Origin: Gnetum montanum
Taxonomy: Eukaryota; Streptophyta; Gnetopsida; Gnetales; Gnetaceae
Reading direction: 5' to 3'
Assembly: GCA_015680685.1 (NCBI GenBank)
Contig: MNCI01020108.1
Location: forward strand, 356,281 to 420,280
DNA length: 64,000 nucleotides
Position 1 is the stretch's first letter. The number at the start of each line of letters is the position of its first letter. The translations under genes and the position numbers were made by a program. The notes under the pieces were generated by a model. The model saw only the letters and a list, made by a program, of their open reading frames with translations, did not search any database and had not been told where the DNA came from. Positions 46,446 through 58,914 of this stretch are shown piece after piece.

Positions 46446-48025
46446 TGAAGCACCACAAAAATTTAGACATACAGTTTCGGACAAGAATCGAGCTAAGTCA
46501 TGATGCTTCCTAGCATGACTGAAACTTGTGAACTGCACAAACAGTATCAAACGGAGTCGAATCAACCAAATAAAAGTTCCTCGAGATCCATTGGAGACTA
46601 CGTCAACATCTGGCAACAAGAACTGCAAGTTTCAAACTTAAAACACTTAGTTTTGACTAAGTATACCTCTTGCACACAGGCCTGCACGCCCAGCGTGCAG
46701 CTCAGCGTACAACAACTTTTTGGCCCCAAAAATGAGCTAAAACATGCCAGAATTGAGCGTCTAGACCTCCCAGGACATTCACCAAGGTCCCTAGTAGCTC
46801 TCAGGTATCTAAAAATCAAATTTTGGGCTCCAAATGATGGGTTTTCACTAATGCATGCCCAGCGTGCACCATCAAGGACCTCTCAAAACAGGCACCGTAG
46901 AACAAGATCTCCACCTACAATCGACTCTCAGAAGCAAGGCAAGTGTCAGGCATCATCCTAGGCTCCCAAAATGAAGATTCAACCTCAAAATGATGCACTT
47001 CCATGACCTATACATTGAGCATACATACTCTGCACACCCAGTGTGCATCACCAAAAGCGAGGTCGATTAGACGATTTAGCTAACCTACACACCCAACGTG
47101 CACACCCAATGCGTAGCACAGTGTATGCTGGTTGAAGCCTTCTAAAACCATATTAGATCAAGTCCAAATGAGCTGAAAATCTACAGGCAGCATTATCATG
47201 GCACCAGAGCTCAAATCCAAGGGCCAAGTTCAAGATTTTCTGTTGTAACAGTACTGTTCATTTGTAAGGTTCAATTCTTTTGTGTTGGTCAAGTCTGTGT
47301 GTTGGGTTCACAAGCCCAACGTGTACACGCTGGGATGCAGCACGCTGTACAGTTGTAATATTCTTTGCACTCGGGCAACGCAGCCACATGTCATCCGACC
47401 CAAAATTTTCTCACCAACGACCACTCATACCACTCCAGATCCGAGCTTGACACGCTAAAACCTATAAAAACCCTAATATTCTACCGAGAAATGGGAGGAG
47501 GGGAAAAGAAAAAAAAAGATCACATTGGGAGATGATTGGGAACGCCAACCCTGCACGCCAGACTTCTACCCTGCATGCTAACCATATAGTCTTCAAGCTG
47601 TGCCTGCAGTCCAAACCAGGATACCATCATCCCTCTGCATTCATTGGGGCTTTTCGTTCGCCTTGTGTCAGATCCACAACTGCGTTCAGAACGGTGCATT
47701 TTAATCCCCATTTTGCAATAAAATTGCTTCATTTCTGATCAAGATTTGTTACAGTTTTCGTTCATTCTTGCTTACCTCTTTATTTATGTTGCACATTTAC
47801 ATTTTGGTTTACGCTTATTACGCTATTTACACATAACCTAGCGTATGGCACATTGGCATACATTTGGGGAAATCCTTGTCTGATTTGCGTGCAGACCACC
47901 CAAGGTACTCTATCTTCATCAGTTCCAGCTCGCCTTCAAGTGAATGTAGAGTCTTCTATGCTTGTCTGTAGATCTCTCGGTGTTTGTTTCATTCCAGTCT
48001 TGCACCGACAATTTTGGACGGTACA
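46446..48025 (+). repeat. 3' LTR of element D
   Basis: About 1.58 kb. It aligns by eye over its whole length with 29472-31034, with scattered substitutions and an extra segment near 46520-46545 absent from the 5' copy. Ends ggacggtaca. Confidence 0.88.
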
Positions 48026-48252
48026 GATATCATAGGAGATAAAACATAAAAAGATATAAAAATCATATACCTCAGACTTACTTAACCATACACCGTGACA
48101 AATACAAGTAAGTCTGGGAAGACAATGAATAATTAACCTTAAGTGTTCCATGAGGCGTGTAGGCACTTAGTCTGCGGAGTTCGATCGGATCACTTGTGTT
48201 ACACTCGTATTCGTATGGTTGAGTGTAGGGGTACCTTCCACTCATCAAAACT

Positions 48253-48404
48253 AAAATGGAAACCACCTAAGTCACAGGACTCATTATTACAAACTTTCGG
48301 GCACTATGACACATGATAACATAAGATCATTAATTAAGGTAAGTAGTAAGGTATAACTTAACTTCAAAAATAACTTTACTAACACTTGGCCCGTGCGATA
48401 TCAG
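48253..48404 (+). other. Element B internal sequence before the accessory ORF
   Basis: Resumption of element B after the solo LTR target duplication. No coding sign until ATG 48405. Confidence 0.5.
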
Positions 48405-51157
48405 ATGGCCCTGAAACGTGGACAACAGGAAGGTCCTACCCAAGGTGGAAGCAAATGAGCTTGGAGAGGTGGAAGACAAAGACCTACTGGACAACATGCA
48501 GAATAGGAGGAGCAGTCATTCAGCATCCATCAAAATGAACCTCCTATCGGACAGTCTGGTCAGGCAGAAGAAGGAGCTGCTGTAGCACCTAAACCTGGAT
48601 AACAACTCACATTGCCCCAATATTGTGTTCAGGCTATCCATGAGAAGTCCACATTCACTATGGTGATTGTGGAGTTTAATTTTGAATCATTTGCAGAGTT
48701 TGCTCCTGAGGCCATTAGGGATCACCTCAAAGGATCTCCCTTTTGGCCTATCCTCTCTGAAAGCGGTGCCTGGTACCTAGGAGAAACGTACCAATTCTGG
48801 CACAATAGGGAGCAAGGCACTACTATTAATATTTGTGGTGTAATAGTTGAGTTCTTTGTGTAGGCAATTTCAGAAGTGTTAAACCTTCCGAATACAGGGC
48901 CCCAGGTTGCTCGGTTATCCACTCGTTCAGATTGTGATGTGCAAAAGGATTGGTTGGAGAAGGCTTATGGCAGAGATAAAGCATTTGGTGAATTAACGAT
49001 GGAAGAGCGGGTTTATTTCAAAATTGGAATAGATCACCTCTTAACCACAAAGGGCCTTAAAAGAATATCAATGTATGGGACTAGAGGATGTGCAGTGTTG
49101 ATGGGAAAGGTTAACGCTAACCTACCCGATCTATATTTGAAGGAGATCCTGAGGCGGTTTGAAGAACGCAAGATAGGGAAGATGGCATTGCCTTTCCCTT
49201 GTCTTATCAGAAAGATTTTTTGACATGCTGGTATTCAGAGGTACACTAATGACATCTTCTGAAAGGCCCAAACTACTTCATATGCTGAATTACTAAAGGT
49301 GCCAGCTCCAAGAAAAAGCACTAGCGAAGAGGTGGGACCAGAACAAGAAGAAGAACATATGGCTGGACCTAGTTAACCTCCAGCCATGGGTCCTAGCCAA
49401 CAATAGGAAGCAGGGCCCAGCACAAGCTAGGATCAGCCACCACTGTCGCAAGACTACAGACCGTCGACGAGCCATCTTAAGGCGATTGCTGAGACGATCA
49501 GTTGGGGAAGTCGTGATGACTCAAACCTCTTCCGCATCATTGATGATGCCAGGTAGCCTATTATTTCATTAGATCACACAAGGGGAGAAGTATCCATTCA
49601 AATAGGAGGAGGGGACATTAGATGGTCACAACAGATCTCAAGAAACATGACATCTTTCCAGGTGCAGTTAGAGACTGGTGAAGGGACCATTGTGGTGGTC
49701 ATGCAACACTAGACTTCCACGGGAGCTACAGATGTGGTCATAGACCACATCAAAGAATCCTTCAATGTACCTGTTGTGCCACCAGTAGATCTTACAGGAG
49801 CACAGGATGCTCAAACTTTGTCCGGAACCTCAATGACTCTGACGAAACATGAGGATGTGCTTGATAGATTGCTTCAAACAAGGCAAGTAATGACATCCCT
49901 CAGGATGTTACAATAATTCAGTCAGACCTCATTTCCACAAAGGGGAAGCTAGTCTTAACAGAAGTAAGGGTAGAGCATGCTGAAGCTGAAGTGAAGAAAT
50001 TACAAGAGGAGCTCGTGGCCTTACAAGCAGCATAGCGGGACCCTTTGCAATTTGTTCCCGCAGACCAGCTAGAAAACTTTAGAACCGAGAAGCTAACAAA
50101 ATGAACCATAGAGAACAAGAAAGTGGTGGAAGAAAAGGTGAAGGCTATTTGGGATGCCTTCGCAGCACAGGTGCAAACCCATGCGCATCTTAAGGCACTC
50201 AAGGTCTTGTAAGAAGAAAAAAAATAACTTGTGATTGTCAATCTTCGGTTGACCACTATAGAAAAGTAAAAGAATGTTCTCAATGAACACTTTCATCAAT
50301 TATGAGAACAATTCATCTGGGTCAACTAAGACGTGAGCCGTTTAGCCATAGAAAATTGAACCCTCTTGATGGAGGAGGTACACGCCATTCATCAAAAGTC
50401 GACGATTGAGATAAGCGCGTGGTAGAACGAGGCTAAACGACATGAGAAGTTGAAGGAGCACTTCTGGGATTAGGTGGGGATATATAGAAAAATCCTAGAG
50501 AAGGAGATCCATATGGCCAAGGCCCAAATCAACACTATCAGTGCTCAACACACTGATTGGCGGGCCATATTGGACACATATGCCTTCGCCCACCAAGCGG
50601 AAGTTAAGAACTGGGACCTGCAGATTCAAGACTTGACAGAGTATGTGGAGTTGGCAAATCTTAGATATGCCAATCTTGCCATGTTAACAGTAGGGCACTT
50701 GAGGTCAGAGCTCGAGCAGTAGGTAGCTACCACCCACATCAAATATGAAGCAGAATTTGCAGAGTGCAAGAAACTGGTAAAGAAACTAGATGTTGCAAAT
50801 TCTGAACTCAAGGTGGTAAAAGCCAGCTACCAAAGATAAAAAGATGTCGCAACTGACTTAGCTCGACGGCTAGTAGACTTTCACGAATACAAGAATAAAA
50901 TCAGAGCCTATGAGGAGGAATGACGGGTGTTCACGGCTTGTTATGTCAAGGCCAACCAAATGTTCCCGCAACTACCTTGTCCGTGGAAGGTGCGGACTCC
51001 GTCAAACATTGGAACATTAGCATGGACGGCACAAGACCCTCGGACCGAAGTGGAGAAGCTCTAGGCCATACTTTAATGCTATCAAGCCTTAAAACCTAGA
51101 GCACAAGACAAAGGGAAGGCACCAATGGAGGAGCCACCGCCACCAGGAACTACATGA
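48405..51157 (+). pseudogene. Element B accessory ORF: globular domain plus long coiled coil
   Basis: From ATG 48405 (MALKRGQQEG) the frame can be followed with several stops to about 49915, shifts, and continues to TGA 51155-51157. The N-terminal globular part (about 48600-49300) has FNFESFAEFAPEAIRDHL and GVIVEFFV-stop-AISEVLNLP, a layout like the 'putative plant transposon protein' domain found beside Athila/Tat elements; this is from memory of the family. A low-complexity linker follows. Then come about 380 residues rich in Glu, Lys, Leu, Ala and Gln with heptad-like spacing (for example VEHAEAEVKKLQEELVALQ, 49970-50030), and a Pro-rich end (EEPPPPGTT). Stops mostly look like CAG/CAA/CGA changed to TAG/TAA/TGA. 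It occupies the space between gag and 3' LTR where pol is absent. Confidence 0.65.
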
Positions 51158-51313
51158 GTTCCACATTTTTGTAGTTGTAGCATATTTTGTGTGTTGTGTT
51201 TTCTTCCCACACTGTGGCATCATCCCATTCCTTTTTCCATCTAATAATCCCATACCTATCCACTGTGTAATCACTGTAACTCGAGGATGAGTTTTTATTT
51301 AGTTGTGGGGGTA
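51158..51313 (+). other. Element B 3' end with polypurine tract
   Basis: ataatcccatacc and ctcgaggatgagtttttattt precede gtgggggta at 51305-51313, directly before the LTR, as in elements A and E. Confidence 0.7.
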
Positions 51314-52163
51314 TGATGGGACGTGATATCGCATGGGCTACGATATCGCATCCATCGCGATATTACATCCCCTACGATATTTCGTCTTCCCCTGCGATAT
51401 TGCGTACACGATATCGCAGGCCACCGTAATGTCTATAAATAAGAGGCGGCTCTCCCTTATTTCATAACATAGGTTAGATTGTAGTGAAGCTTTGGTAGTT
51501 TGATCCCTCCAAAGATAGATTATTTTCCAGTGTTTGCTCGCAGTGTGGTGAATGTAATTGTACAACATCTTTTATTCGAGTGTGACATACTTGGACACGC
51601 ACATGATCGGCAATAAAGATCAAGATTACTTCATCATTGCAACATTCACTTTGTTTATTTATTTATTTAATTGTTATTTACTACTTTCATAATTAATCTC
51701 TTTCACCCTTATCTCCTAGCAACGCGGAATGAGTACGACTTAATTACGTGCATTTAAGTGTGACCACTTGGTAACACAGTGGCATACCTAGGATCTGCGC
51801 TTGGTAATCCCAATGGTAGTCATGCACGAAGTCCAAGATGTGTATAGATAATCAAGGAATGGATTCTCATCGCAGTTAGGCTAGATTAGATTTTGTTACC
51901 CTTTCTCTCCTAGCCTAGCTTAGTTAATCTTATTTCCATTGCCTTCAAGAGTAGCATTAGATTAGGAACACATCATATACCTCACCCTGGATTAAACCAT
52001 ATGTGACAAATATAATACTAGTCTAGATGGGAAGACAACAAACTGCGACCTAAGGCTAACTATCTAGGTGCCACAACTAGTCCGTCTGCGGAGTTCGACC
52101 GGATTGTGCATGAAAACACTCGTATTCGTATGGTTGAGTGTAGGAGTATGTTGCCACTCATCA
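51314..52163 (+). repeat. 3' LTR of element B
   Basis: TGATGGG...CTCATCA, 850 bp. Five or more (c)gatat(c/t)(g/a) cores lie at 51322-51420. TATAAATA lies at about 51434. Very similar to 24183-24992 from the TATA box onward. Confidence 0.88.
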
Positions 52164-54732
52164 GCAGGTTCTGATACCCACGAGCACAAAGGATTCGAAA
52201 AAGGGACATGAACTCATGATAAAGGTGGACATTTTGATTGCAATTGCGATTGAGGTTGAGACTATAGAAAAGAAGGTAGCAGAGACCATCATGATGACGG
52301 TTCTCCTTTTTCTTAATCTTCATCAGCTTTGTCATCCTCTCCTTCAATATCTCGACATGGTCATAAAGTAAAAGACCATGGGGATAAAGGTAGGCAAAGT
52401 GGAAGTCATAGAAGAAACAACTAGGAAAGGGGACGAGGGCACTCTAGAGAGTCACGACATAGAAGAAGGGAGAGTAAGGAACAATGTAGGAATCATAGAT
52501 GCCATGGACAAGATGATTACGATGAACCCCTATTCGCTACTTGAAGTATGTTAGACATAACTAAGGTTGTTAGAATTCCAACAAGGCACTAGAAAGATAG
52601 TAGGATCAAGAGATTAGATATGAACAATATCCCATGATTTGAAGGGGGATACAACGCTAGTCCTCAAAATCATTTACAAGCATTCCATGACACGTGTGCC
52701 TTATAAAACATAGAGAACAAATGGAAAAAACTTAAGTTGTTCCCGCGAACACTAGTTAAAGAAGCGGAAAGATGGTACCAATCCTTAGAACTAGAATCTA
52801 TTTGTAGATGGAGTACTATGTTAGAATTATTCAACGATAAGTACGAACCGTACTCCTGAGTGTTTAACTTGTGAAAGAAAATCCAAGGCTAGAAACAAGG
52901 AGGACATAAACCCTTGGATGTTGCCATGGGACAATACTATGCACTGTTACATCGTTGTCTTGGCCATGGTTATTCATAAAGGGATCAACTGCGCCATCTC
53001 GTGGATGGACTTAGGCATGAAACAAGAAGAACCCTTGGGACTTATGCCTAAGGGAGACTATCTGAACTTAGTTCCCATCAAATTCAAAGACTATTGGAGC
53101 AAGTTGCTAAGGAAGAAGGTGAGCTACAGAAGAGAGAAAGTGTGGAAGAGTATAACCGAGATCCTTCTCTTCAGAAGAGTGGAGTAAGATTTTGTGAGGA
53201 TGAAGAAGAGTCACCATTCAAAGAGATGGTGAATAGGAAAAATTTTCCTATCCAAAAGATGACATTAGAAGTTTTGGCAAAGGTAGACCAAATGGGGATT
53301 CCCTAGACAATAGATTTCAAACTATTCTTAAAATAGTAGAGGAGTCTAGAGAGCAAGGTAGTGAGAAAAGAAAAAAGAAAGAGGCTGAACATGCACATAG
53401 CAAGGGTAAAGGCAAATTTGCCATGATTGAAGAGGTTATGGATTCAGAAATAGACAATGATAGTGAGATATATCAATATGACTATCCTAAGGGATGTTGC
53501 CCTATAATTTCACATCTATAGGAGTCTGGGGTGCATGCACTCAACTCGCGATTAAACAAAAGGTAAACACCCCGAAGGTTACCTTATCCTCAAGGTAATC
53601 CAAGGCAGTTCCACCAACCCTTAACATATTATCCCAGTGGAACTCTACCACAACTGATTGAGCAATATCAATAGTGGAAGCATCCACAATCATGGGGAAT
53701 GCCATCACCAAGGCAACAGTATCCTTATCGGCAACCTGACTTGTATGAATATTACGTGTAGCAGCCAATCTCCCCACGTGACTCTACTGGTCATGTCACT
53801 CCTCAACCTTACAACCAAGCCTGCGAGTATTATGGAACTCCCTCTTCTAGAGGTGATATTCTGTAAGTATATCATCCATCTCATTTGGCTGCATCTCTTT
53901 CACCAATAACTCCACTACCACCTGCTCCCGCGATGCAAGGTGAAATCCCTACCCAGCCGCAACAACGTAATGCAATGAGGGCTGTTAACTCTCAACCTAC
54001 TGTTGGTTCTAACAACGACATGAAGAAAAGACCTTTCTTTAGAACCAATAGTCTAACCAAGCCCTTGCAATCACAAGCGGCTGATTCCTTAGATGCCTCA
54101 GTATCAATAAAAAATTCAGAGCCCCCTTCAATCCAATCACCGCACTCAACGCATAAAGTCATGCTAATACATGCCGTCACCAATTAGATCAAAGCTGGCC
54201 ACCTTCCCAGGAAATTCTTTGATCTTGGGAGTCCTCTGATATACTTACAAATTGCTGGAAATGTGTTGTGCAAGCCTCTTTTGAATTTAGGTTCCAGGAT
54301 CAATTGGATTTCTCAAGAAATGTACAAGGCCTAGAACCTACCTCCATTGAAAAAGAGCAACATCTGTCTTGAGTTGGTCGACCAGTCCATCACTATCCCA
54401 TTGGGACTAGTGGAAGACATTGTTACCACTATTTGTGGGTGGTTGTACCTAGCTGACTTCCTAGTGATTCGGGTAAATAATGGTAAGGGGGACTTCCCAA
54501 TCATAATGGGAAGAGCATGGCTAAGCACCATCAACGCACACCTACGAATCCATGATCTTTCCCTAGAAATATCAAAGGAAAATATATTTGGAAAGATCGA
54601 GAAGAAGAAAGTTCTGTGCATCGTATACAATGACACAGGGTGTAATTGCGTGTAGAGGTCATGGTTTATGCAAAGTTTAGCATTGCCTGGATGCAATCAG
54701 TGTGGACAAGCGATTAACATAAAAAGATGCTT
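52164..54732 (+). pseudogene. Element A gag (rest) and protease
   Basis: Resumes with an Arg/Ser/Asp-rich stretch (52170-52540), then the gag core with many stops (GGYNASPQNHLQAFHD near 52645, AERWYQSLELES near 52765, EQVAKEEGELQKRESVEE near 53094). A Pro/Gln-rich tail follows. The aspartic protease lies at about 54240-54650: LLNLGSRIN where DLGA is expected (Asp codon GAT now AAT), then VDQSITIPLGLVED and FPIIMGRAWL. After the stop at about 54653 only some 80 bp precede the U3 repeats, so RT, RNase H, integrase and purine tract are deleted. Motifs match element B's gag closely (KEEGEL.RESVE). Confidence 0.75.
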
Positions 54733-55165
54733 GTTACTCTAGCAGTTACTTTAGCAGTTACTATAATTATTAGAGTGGTTACTGGTAGTTATTTTAATTA
54801 TTAGAGTGGTTACTATAGCAGTTACTTTAGCAAGTATTCTAATTATTAGAGTGGTTACTCTAGTGGTTACTTTAGTAGTTATTCTAATTATTAGAGTGTT
54901 TACTTTAGCAGTTACTCTAATTATTAGAGTGGTTACTATAGCGGTTACTCTAGTAGTTATTCTAATTATTAGAGTGGTTACTCTAGTAGTTACTTTAGCA
55001 GTTATTCTAATTATTAGAGTGCTTACTTTAGCGGTTACTCTAGCAGTTATTCTAATTATTAGAGTGTTACTCTAGTAGTTATTCTAATTATTAGAGTGGT
55101 TACTTTAGTGGTTACTTTAGTAGTTATTCTAATTATTAGAGCAGTTACTCTAATTATTAGAGTAG
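54733..55165 (+). repeat. 45-bp minisatellite in U3 of the right LTR A
   Basis: aattattagag starts at 54796, 54841, 54886, 54919, 54964, 55009, 55054, 55086 and 55131. Steps are 45 bp except two of 32-33 bp. The array is clearly longer than the one in the left LTR. Confidence 0.92.
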
Positions 55166-55951
55166 TTGCTCCCAAGCCTATAAATACAGTGCCCATGCGT
55201 ACAATCGGAAAAAAGAAGTCTTTTAACAGTCAAGTAGCAAAACTCTTATAGTCTTTTTGAAAGTTAAAGTATTTTCCAAGTGCCCACAGTAGGAGGTCTA
55301 AGTGTGGATGGATATTTATTCGAGTATTATATACCTGAGCACACCTTGTGTACGACAATAAAGACGAGCTCTTGAATTCATCCTTGTAGCACTTGAGATT
55401 TGTTTTCTTACGCATTTCTTTTATTTTATTTTCTTATTCATTTATTTTATTTTATTTTATTTTATGCACTTTACATTTCTGTTATTAGCACAATAATTCA
55501 TTTTGATCAATTAAGCAAATTGTTAAATTACATAAGCACGACCACTTCGAGCATGTGTGTAACGCTTGGTAACCTAGTAATGATTAGCGTTTGGTAATCC
55601 TAGCAGTGTTGCACTAGTTCAAGATGCGTACGGTAAGTGGGAACAAATGCTGGTGTTAGGATTAGTTAGAACTTAGTTAATGAGTAGTTAAGTTAAATTA
55701 GTCACTTAGTTACCTCTCTCCTTCCCTACTAGCGCAGGACATAAAAACATCAAAGCTATAAAAATCATATGCCTCAAGCTTACTTAACTATATAATCGTG
55801 ACATACATGTAAGCTTGGGAAGACAATGATCAACCAACTTGTCCTTATTCCAAAAGGGTGCATAAGCACTTAGTCCTTGGAATTCGACTAGATCATGCAT
55901 GAAATGCTCATATTCATATGGTTGAGCGTAGGGGTACCTCGCCCCTCATCA
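54733..55951 (+). repeat. 3' LTR of element A (5'-truncated)
   Basis: Begins within the U3 minisatellite without TG. TATAAATA lies at about 55179-55186, and the LTR ends ctcatca at 55951. From the TATA box on it matches 22737-23513 closely. Confidence 0.85.
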
Positions 55952-58493
55952 ACTATAATTAATCTTGCTCTCCCATGACTGATACAAAGTGTTAATCCAC
56001 CACTCAATCCTTTTCAAGCATTATTCCACTTAATTCCATTATAATAATTTCAAATTTTCTTACCTTTCCCATCATCTACATCTCACGTTTCACAATTCAA
56101 TGCTACTACAACACCATCCATAAATACAATTACATCTATTCAGCTAATTTTACTTACTTACAATTCCATTCTAATCAATCATGCTCAGAACATTTATGGA
56201 ATTCCTCTTGAATGAATATTATTACTACAAGATTTTTCTTCCAAGCTATAGATGAATGAAAATTAAACTAGGAAAGCTATTACTTTACATGGGACAATTC
56301 TATAGTGTCTATTGCTAATCTCCTTGTCATAAGATGTCTAGTTGCAATTTGTAAGTCGATTGTAAGCCCTAGTCTTGGGAAGTGTTTTATGCATCTTCTA
56401 TTTATAGTCCTAGCATGTTCAATTGAGGTTTGTGTCTCTTAAGCTTGCCTCACCTTTTGTATCATACTTTTGATTAGCAAGCATGTTTGAAGCTTCTTAG
56501 GATGTTTTAAACCTCTTTCGTGCATCTTAAGGCCCTTCCAACATGTTCTTTTGGATTCTGGGTTTTATTAAGGATCAACCTTGGTTTCTTAGCAGGGGAT
56601 GCACTAACTCCCTTGCATAGACACACTCTCATGTGTTGACTTCCTTATGTTAGCACACCCTCTACTTTCCCAGGTTTAGATTCAAGTGTTAAAAGTGTGA
56701 TCTAATTGGGTAGGAATGTATTGACAGACCTCCATTGATGTCTAAGTGTTGATGAACCTCCACCATTACATTGTAAAAACTATAAATACTTCAGATGAGC
56801 TTTCACATATATCTTAGCACACTTAGACATTTTATTGGTTTTTTGACATCTGGTCTATGTTAAGAGCTCTTCCTTCCTTAGGTGAGTTGGTTCCTTTTCT
56901 TGTTGTATGTGTATTTTGAGTCGTTGCTTTCACAAGTGTAGCTAGACTTTGTCAGAGTATTACCTTGCTTATGTAGCTTAGACTTATTTAGTTGATGAGA
57001 AGTCCAGTGTTTGTACAGTAAATAAAGCTCATGATTTTCCTTTATTCTACTGTTTATGCCTTAAACATTAAAATAATAAAAAATTTTATTTCATTTATAT
57101 TTTATTAAGAAATGGTGATTCATTTATATCTAAGGAGTTTATAATTGTATGACATGGTATTGGGCCATCAAGGTTGTGACAAGGAACTATTTATTACTTT
57201 CCATGTATGGTGTTGTACTTGCTCCATAAGAGATTCTAACACATGTGACTAATTATGAGTATTACGCTTATTGTCATGAGGAATTGTGATGCGAGTGTAC
57301 TTATTATTATTTTATTCTAATATTCATAAAATCTATAAAAATTATAAAACATAAAATTATAAATATTTTCTCTGCCTCTTACCATAGTAACATGGATTTT
57401 CATGTGTATCATATGCATTATAATCTCTCTTATATTTCTTTAATGCAATAATATAAATGAGTGTTCTTGGGCAATCTATTCAACATTATCTTTGAAGCTT
57501 ATGATTAGACTGCATTGCATTCTGTATGATATAATCCCATTGGTCATGGTTATTATAAGACCTCTATCATTAGTTCTATTGTTGGATAATAGGCACTAAT
57601 TAATTAGTATGATTTTTGACTTTTCATTTCTTTAGTATGATTTTTGCCTATGTCCATTTTTGATATTATTAATTAATTAATTTTGACACTTTATATTCTT
57701 TTTTAAGTGTATTTTGTGTATACATGAAAATCAATTAACGTGCTTTATGAATGTTGACCTGATAACCTAATGATGAATAGGTGAGTTATAGATATGATAA
57801 TGATTTGACAGTGCCAAATAAGTTGAAAGTGAAGCCTTAATTAATGGAATGCCCACTTAGAAAAATTCATCCATCCACTCTTCCTCCATCCATCACTAGT
57901 AAACCTATCTCAAATTTAGTGGGAAGATAGGACTCACAACATGAGTTGTTAAAGCTACTGCTATTAGAATTATGGGTAGGTGGTTGGTCCATACCTTAGG
58001 GTGTGAGCTCTAAAATCTTGGAAGAGTGCTTAGTCACTCACAAGGAAAGGATATATCATCAAGGATCCTTGTGATCATTGGATGGGCTTGATTGGTGTGG
58101 GTTGATCAAGATACATGTGCTTGCCACTCTTGATCACCTTGGTCAGAAGAGGTTCATGATCTTATGGACTTGTGTATGTCATATGGAAAGGGATGATTTT
58201 TCATGATCGTGAAAGTTAAAGACTCCAAGTGGTGATTAGGTACTTTAATCATCAGTGTAGGGACATCTCTTTTGAGCCTTTTTCATTCATATAGATGGTT
58301 AATTTATAGGTTTAGAAGGCTAAACAAATATCTTTGTTGTGAGTTGCAAAAAAGAAAAGAAAAGGAAAAAAAAAACACAAAGATGTCCCAAGTGCATATG
58401 AGACATGTAACCAAAAGAGGAAATAATTTTATCTCTATGTTTAGGATAAATATAGAGACTAGATTACTTATTAAGCATAGATGAATAAAAGGG

Positions 58494-58542
<49 letters not shown>

Positions 58543-58914
58543 NNNNNNNNNNTGGAAAAGGGTGTGCATATTTGCAGTTAAGTGTGTGTGATCTTGGCCA
58601 TAACTCTTTGTATGTGTGTCTAATCTCAGACTTATGTGTGGAGATATCTGGGTTGATTAAACCTTGCATTGACGTCAATCATTATGTAATTGTAGAGCCT
58701 CATGCTCTACAATAGTGTTGAATGTGCAAGCATTGAGTGTGATTTAGGTTGTAATTCTGTTGTAATTATAATTATTTTGATTTAATTAAAGATAGCTAGT
58801 TTTTCTAGCTTTGTTGGTAATTGAATTATCTTGCATATTTTATATTTTTGGATTAAGTATCTTTAAAGGGTTAAAGAAAATCAAAGTGACCATGATCCAA
58901 TGACTGGTATTAGA
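55952..58914 (+). other. AT-rich region, probably containing the LTR of element F
   Basis: No gene is recognised. Since a Met-type primer binding site follows at 58915, the right part should be an LTR ending near 58908 (gatcca). Its start was not found. A (GA)n tract and an assembly gap lie inside. Confidence 0.4.
58497..58552 (+). repeat. (GA)n microsatellite with assembly gap
   Basis: An unbroken GA run at 58497-58542 is followed by ten N (58543-58552). The true array is probably longer than shown. Confidence 0.95.

Larger units (their letters stand above)
29472..48025 (+). mobile_element. Element D: giant Tat/Ogre-like Ty3/gypsy retrotransposon (18.5 kb)
   Basis: LTRs at 29472-31034 and 46446-48025 (TGAA...TACA) and a primer binding site at 31040. 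The leader has 40-bp repeats. Gag-protease spans 31648-35737. Next come an antisense spliced gene region (36382-40060) and a 48-bp repeat array. RT, RNase H, a second RNase H and integrase span 41654-44982. A repeat-rich 3' region and the purine tract acaaagaggggcc precede the 3' LTR. The near target duplication is gatag (29467-29471) / gatat (48026-48030). Dual RNase H and the size place it in the Tat lineage. The LTRs are very alike by eye, so it is the youngest in the stack, yet its ORFs are riddled with stops. Confidence 0.85.
28862..48247 (+). mobile_element. Solo LTR C, split by element D
   Basis: Left part 28862-29471 (TGATAGG..., cgatatcg repeats at 28870-28945, tatataaataagagg at about 28965). 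Right part 48026-48247, ending CTCATCA. The pentamer AAACT lies just outside both ends (28857-28861 and 48248-48252), a target duplication that shows these are the two halves of one LTR with no internal region. No primer binding site follows. The LTR is of the B/E type. It was later split by element D. Confidence 0.85.
24183..52163 (+). mobile_element. Element B: Athila-related element with gag and accessory ORF, no pol
   Basis: LTRs at 24183-24992 and 51314-52163. The degenerate primer binding site taggcaccgttgccgggcat is at 24993. The gag-like gene spans 25136-27117, a spacer runs to 28856, and C and D are inserted at 28857-48252. An accessory coiled-coil ORF follows at 48405-51157, then the purine tract gtgggggta just before the 3' LTR. 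No protease, RT or integrase is found in B, so it must have relied on other elements. The five bases on each side (ccaag / gcagg) match only partly as a target duplication. Confidence 0.78.
22466..55951 (+). mobile_element. Element A: Athila-like Ty3/gypsy retrotransposon, host of the nested stack
   Basis: LTR at 22466-23513, tRNA-Asp-type primer binding site at 23514, gag start near 23650. Element B is inserted at 24183-52163. The gag and protease continue at about 52164-54655, and a truncated 3' LTR follows to 55951. RT, RNase H and integrase are missing: the protease region runs straight into the U3 repeats of the 3' LTR, so a deletion joined them. All frames carry stops. The lineage is suggested by the tRNA-Asp primer site and the protease type. 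Confidence 0.75.

Noticed and set aside
24178-52168. Perfect target duplication around element B
   Set aside because: Flanking pentamers ccaag and gcagg match at only three positions, so I do not claim it.
54806-55075. 89-codon repetitive open frame
   Set aside because: Same minisatellite in the right LTR of element A.
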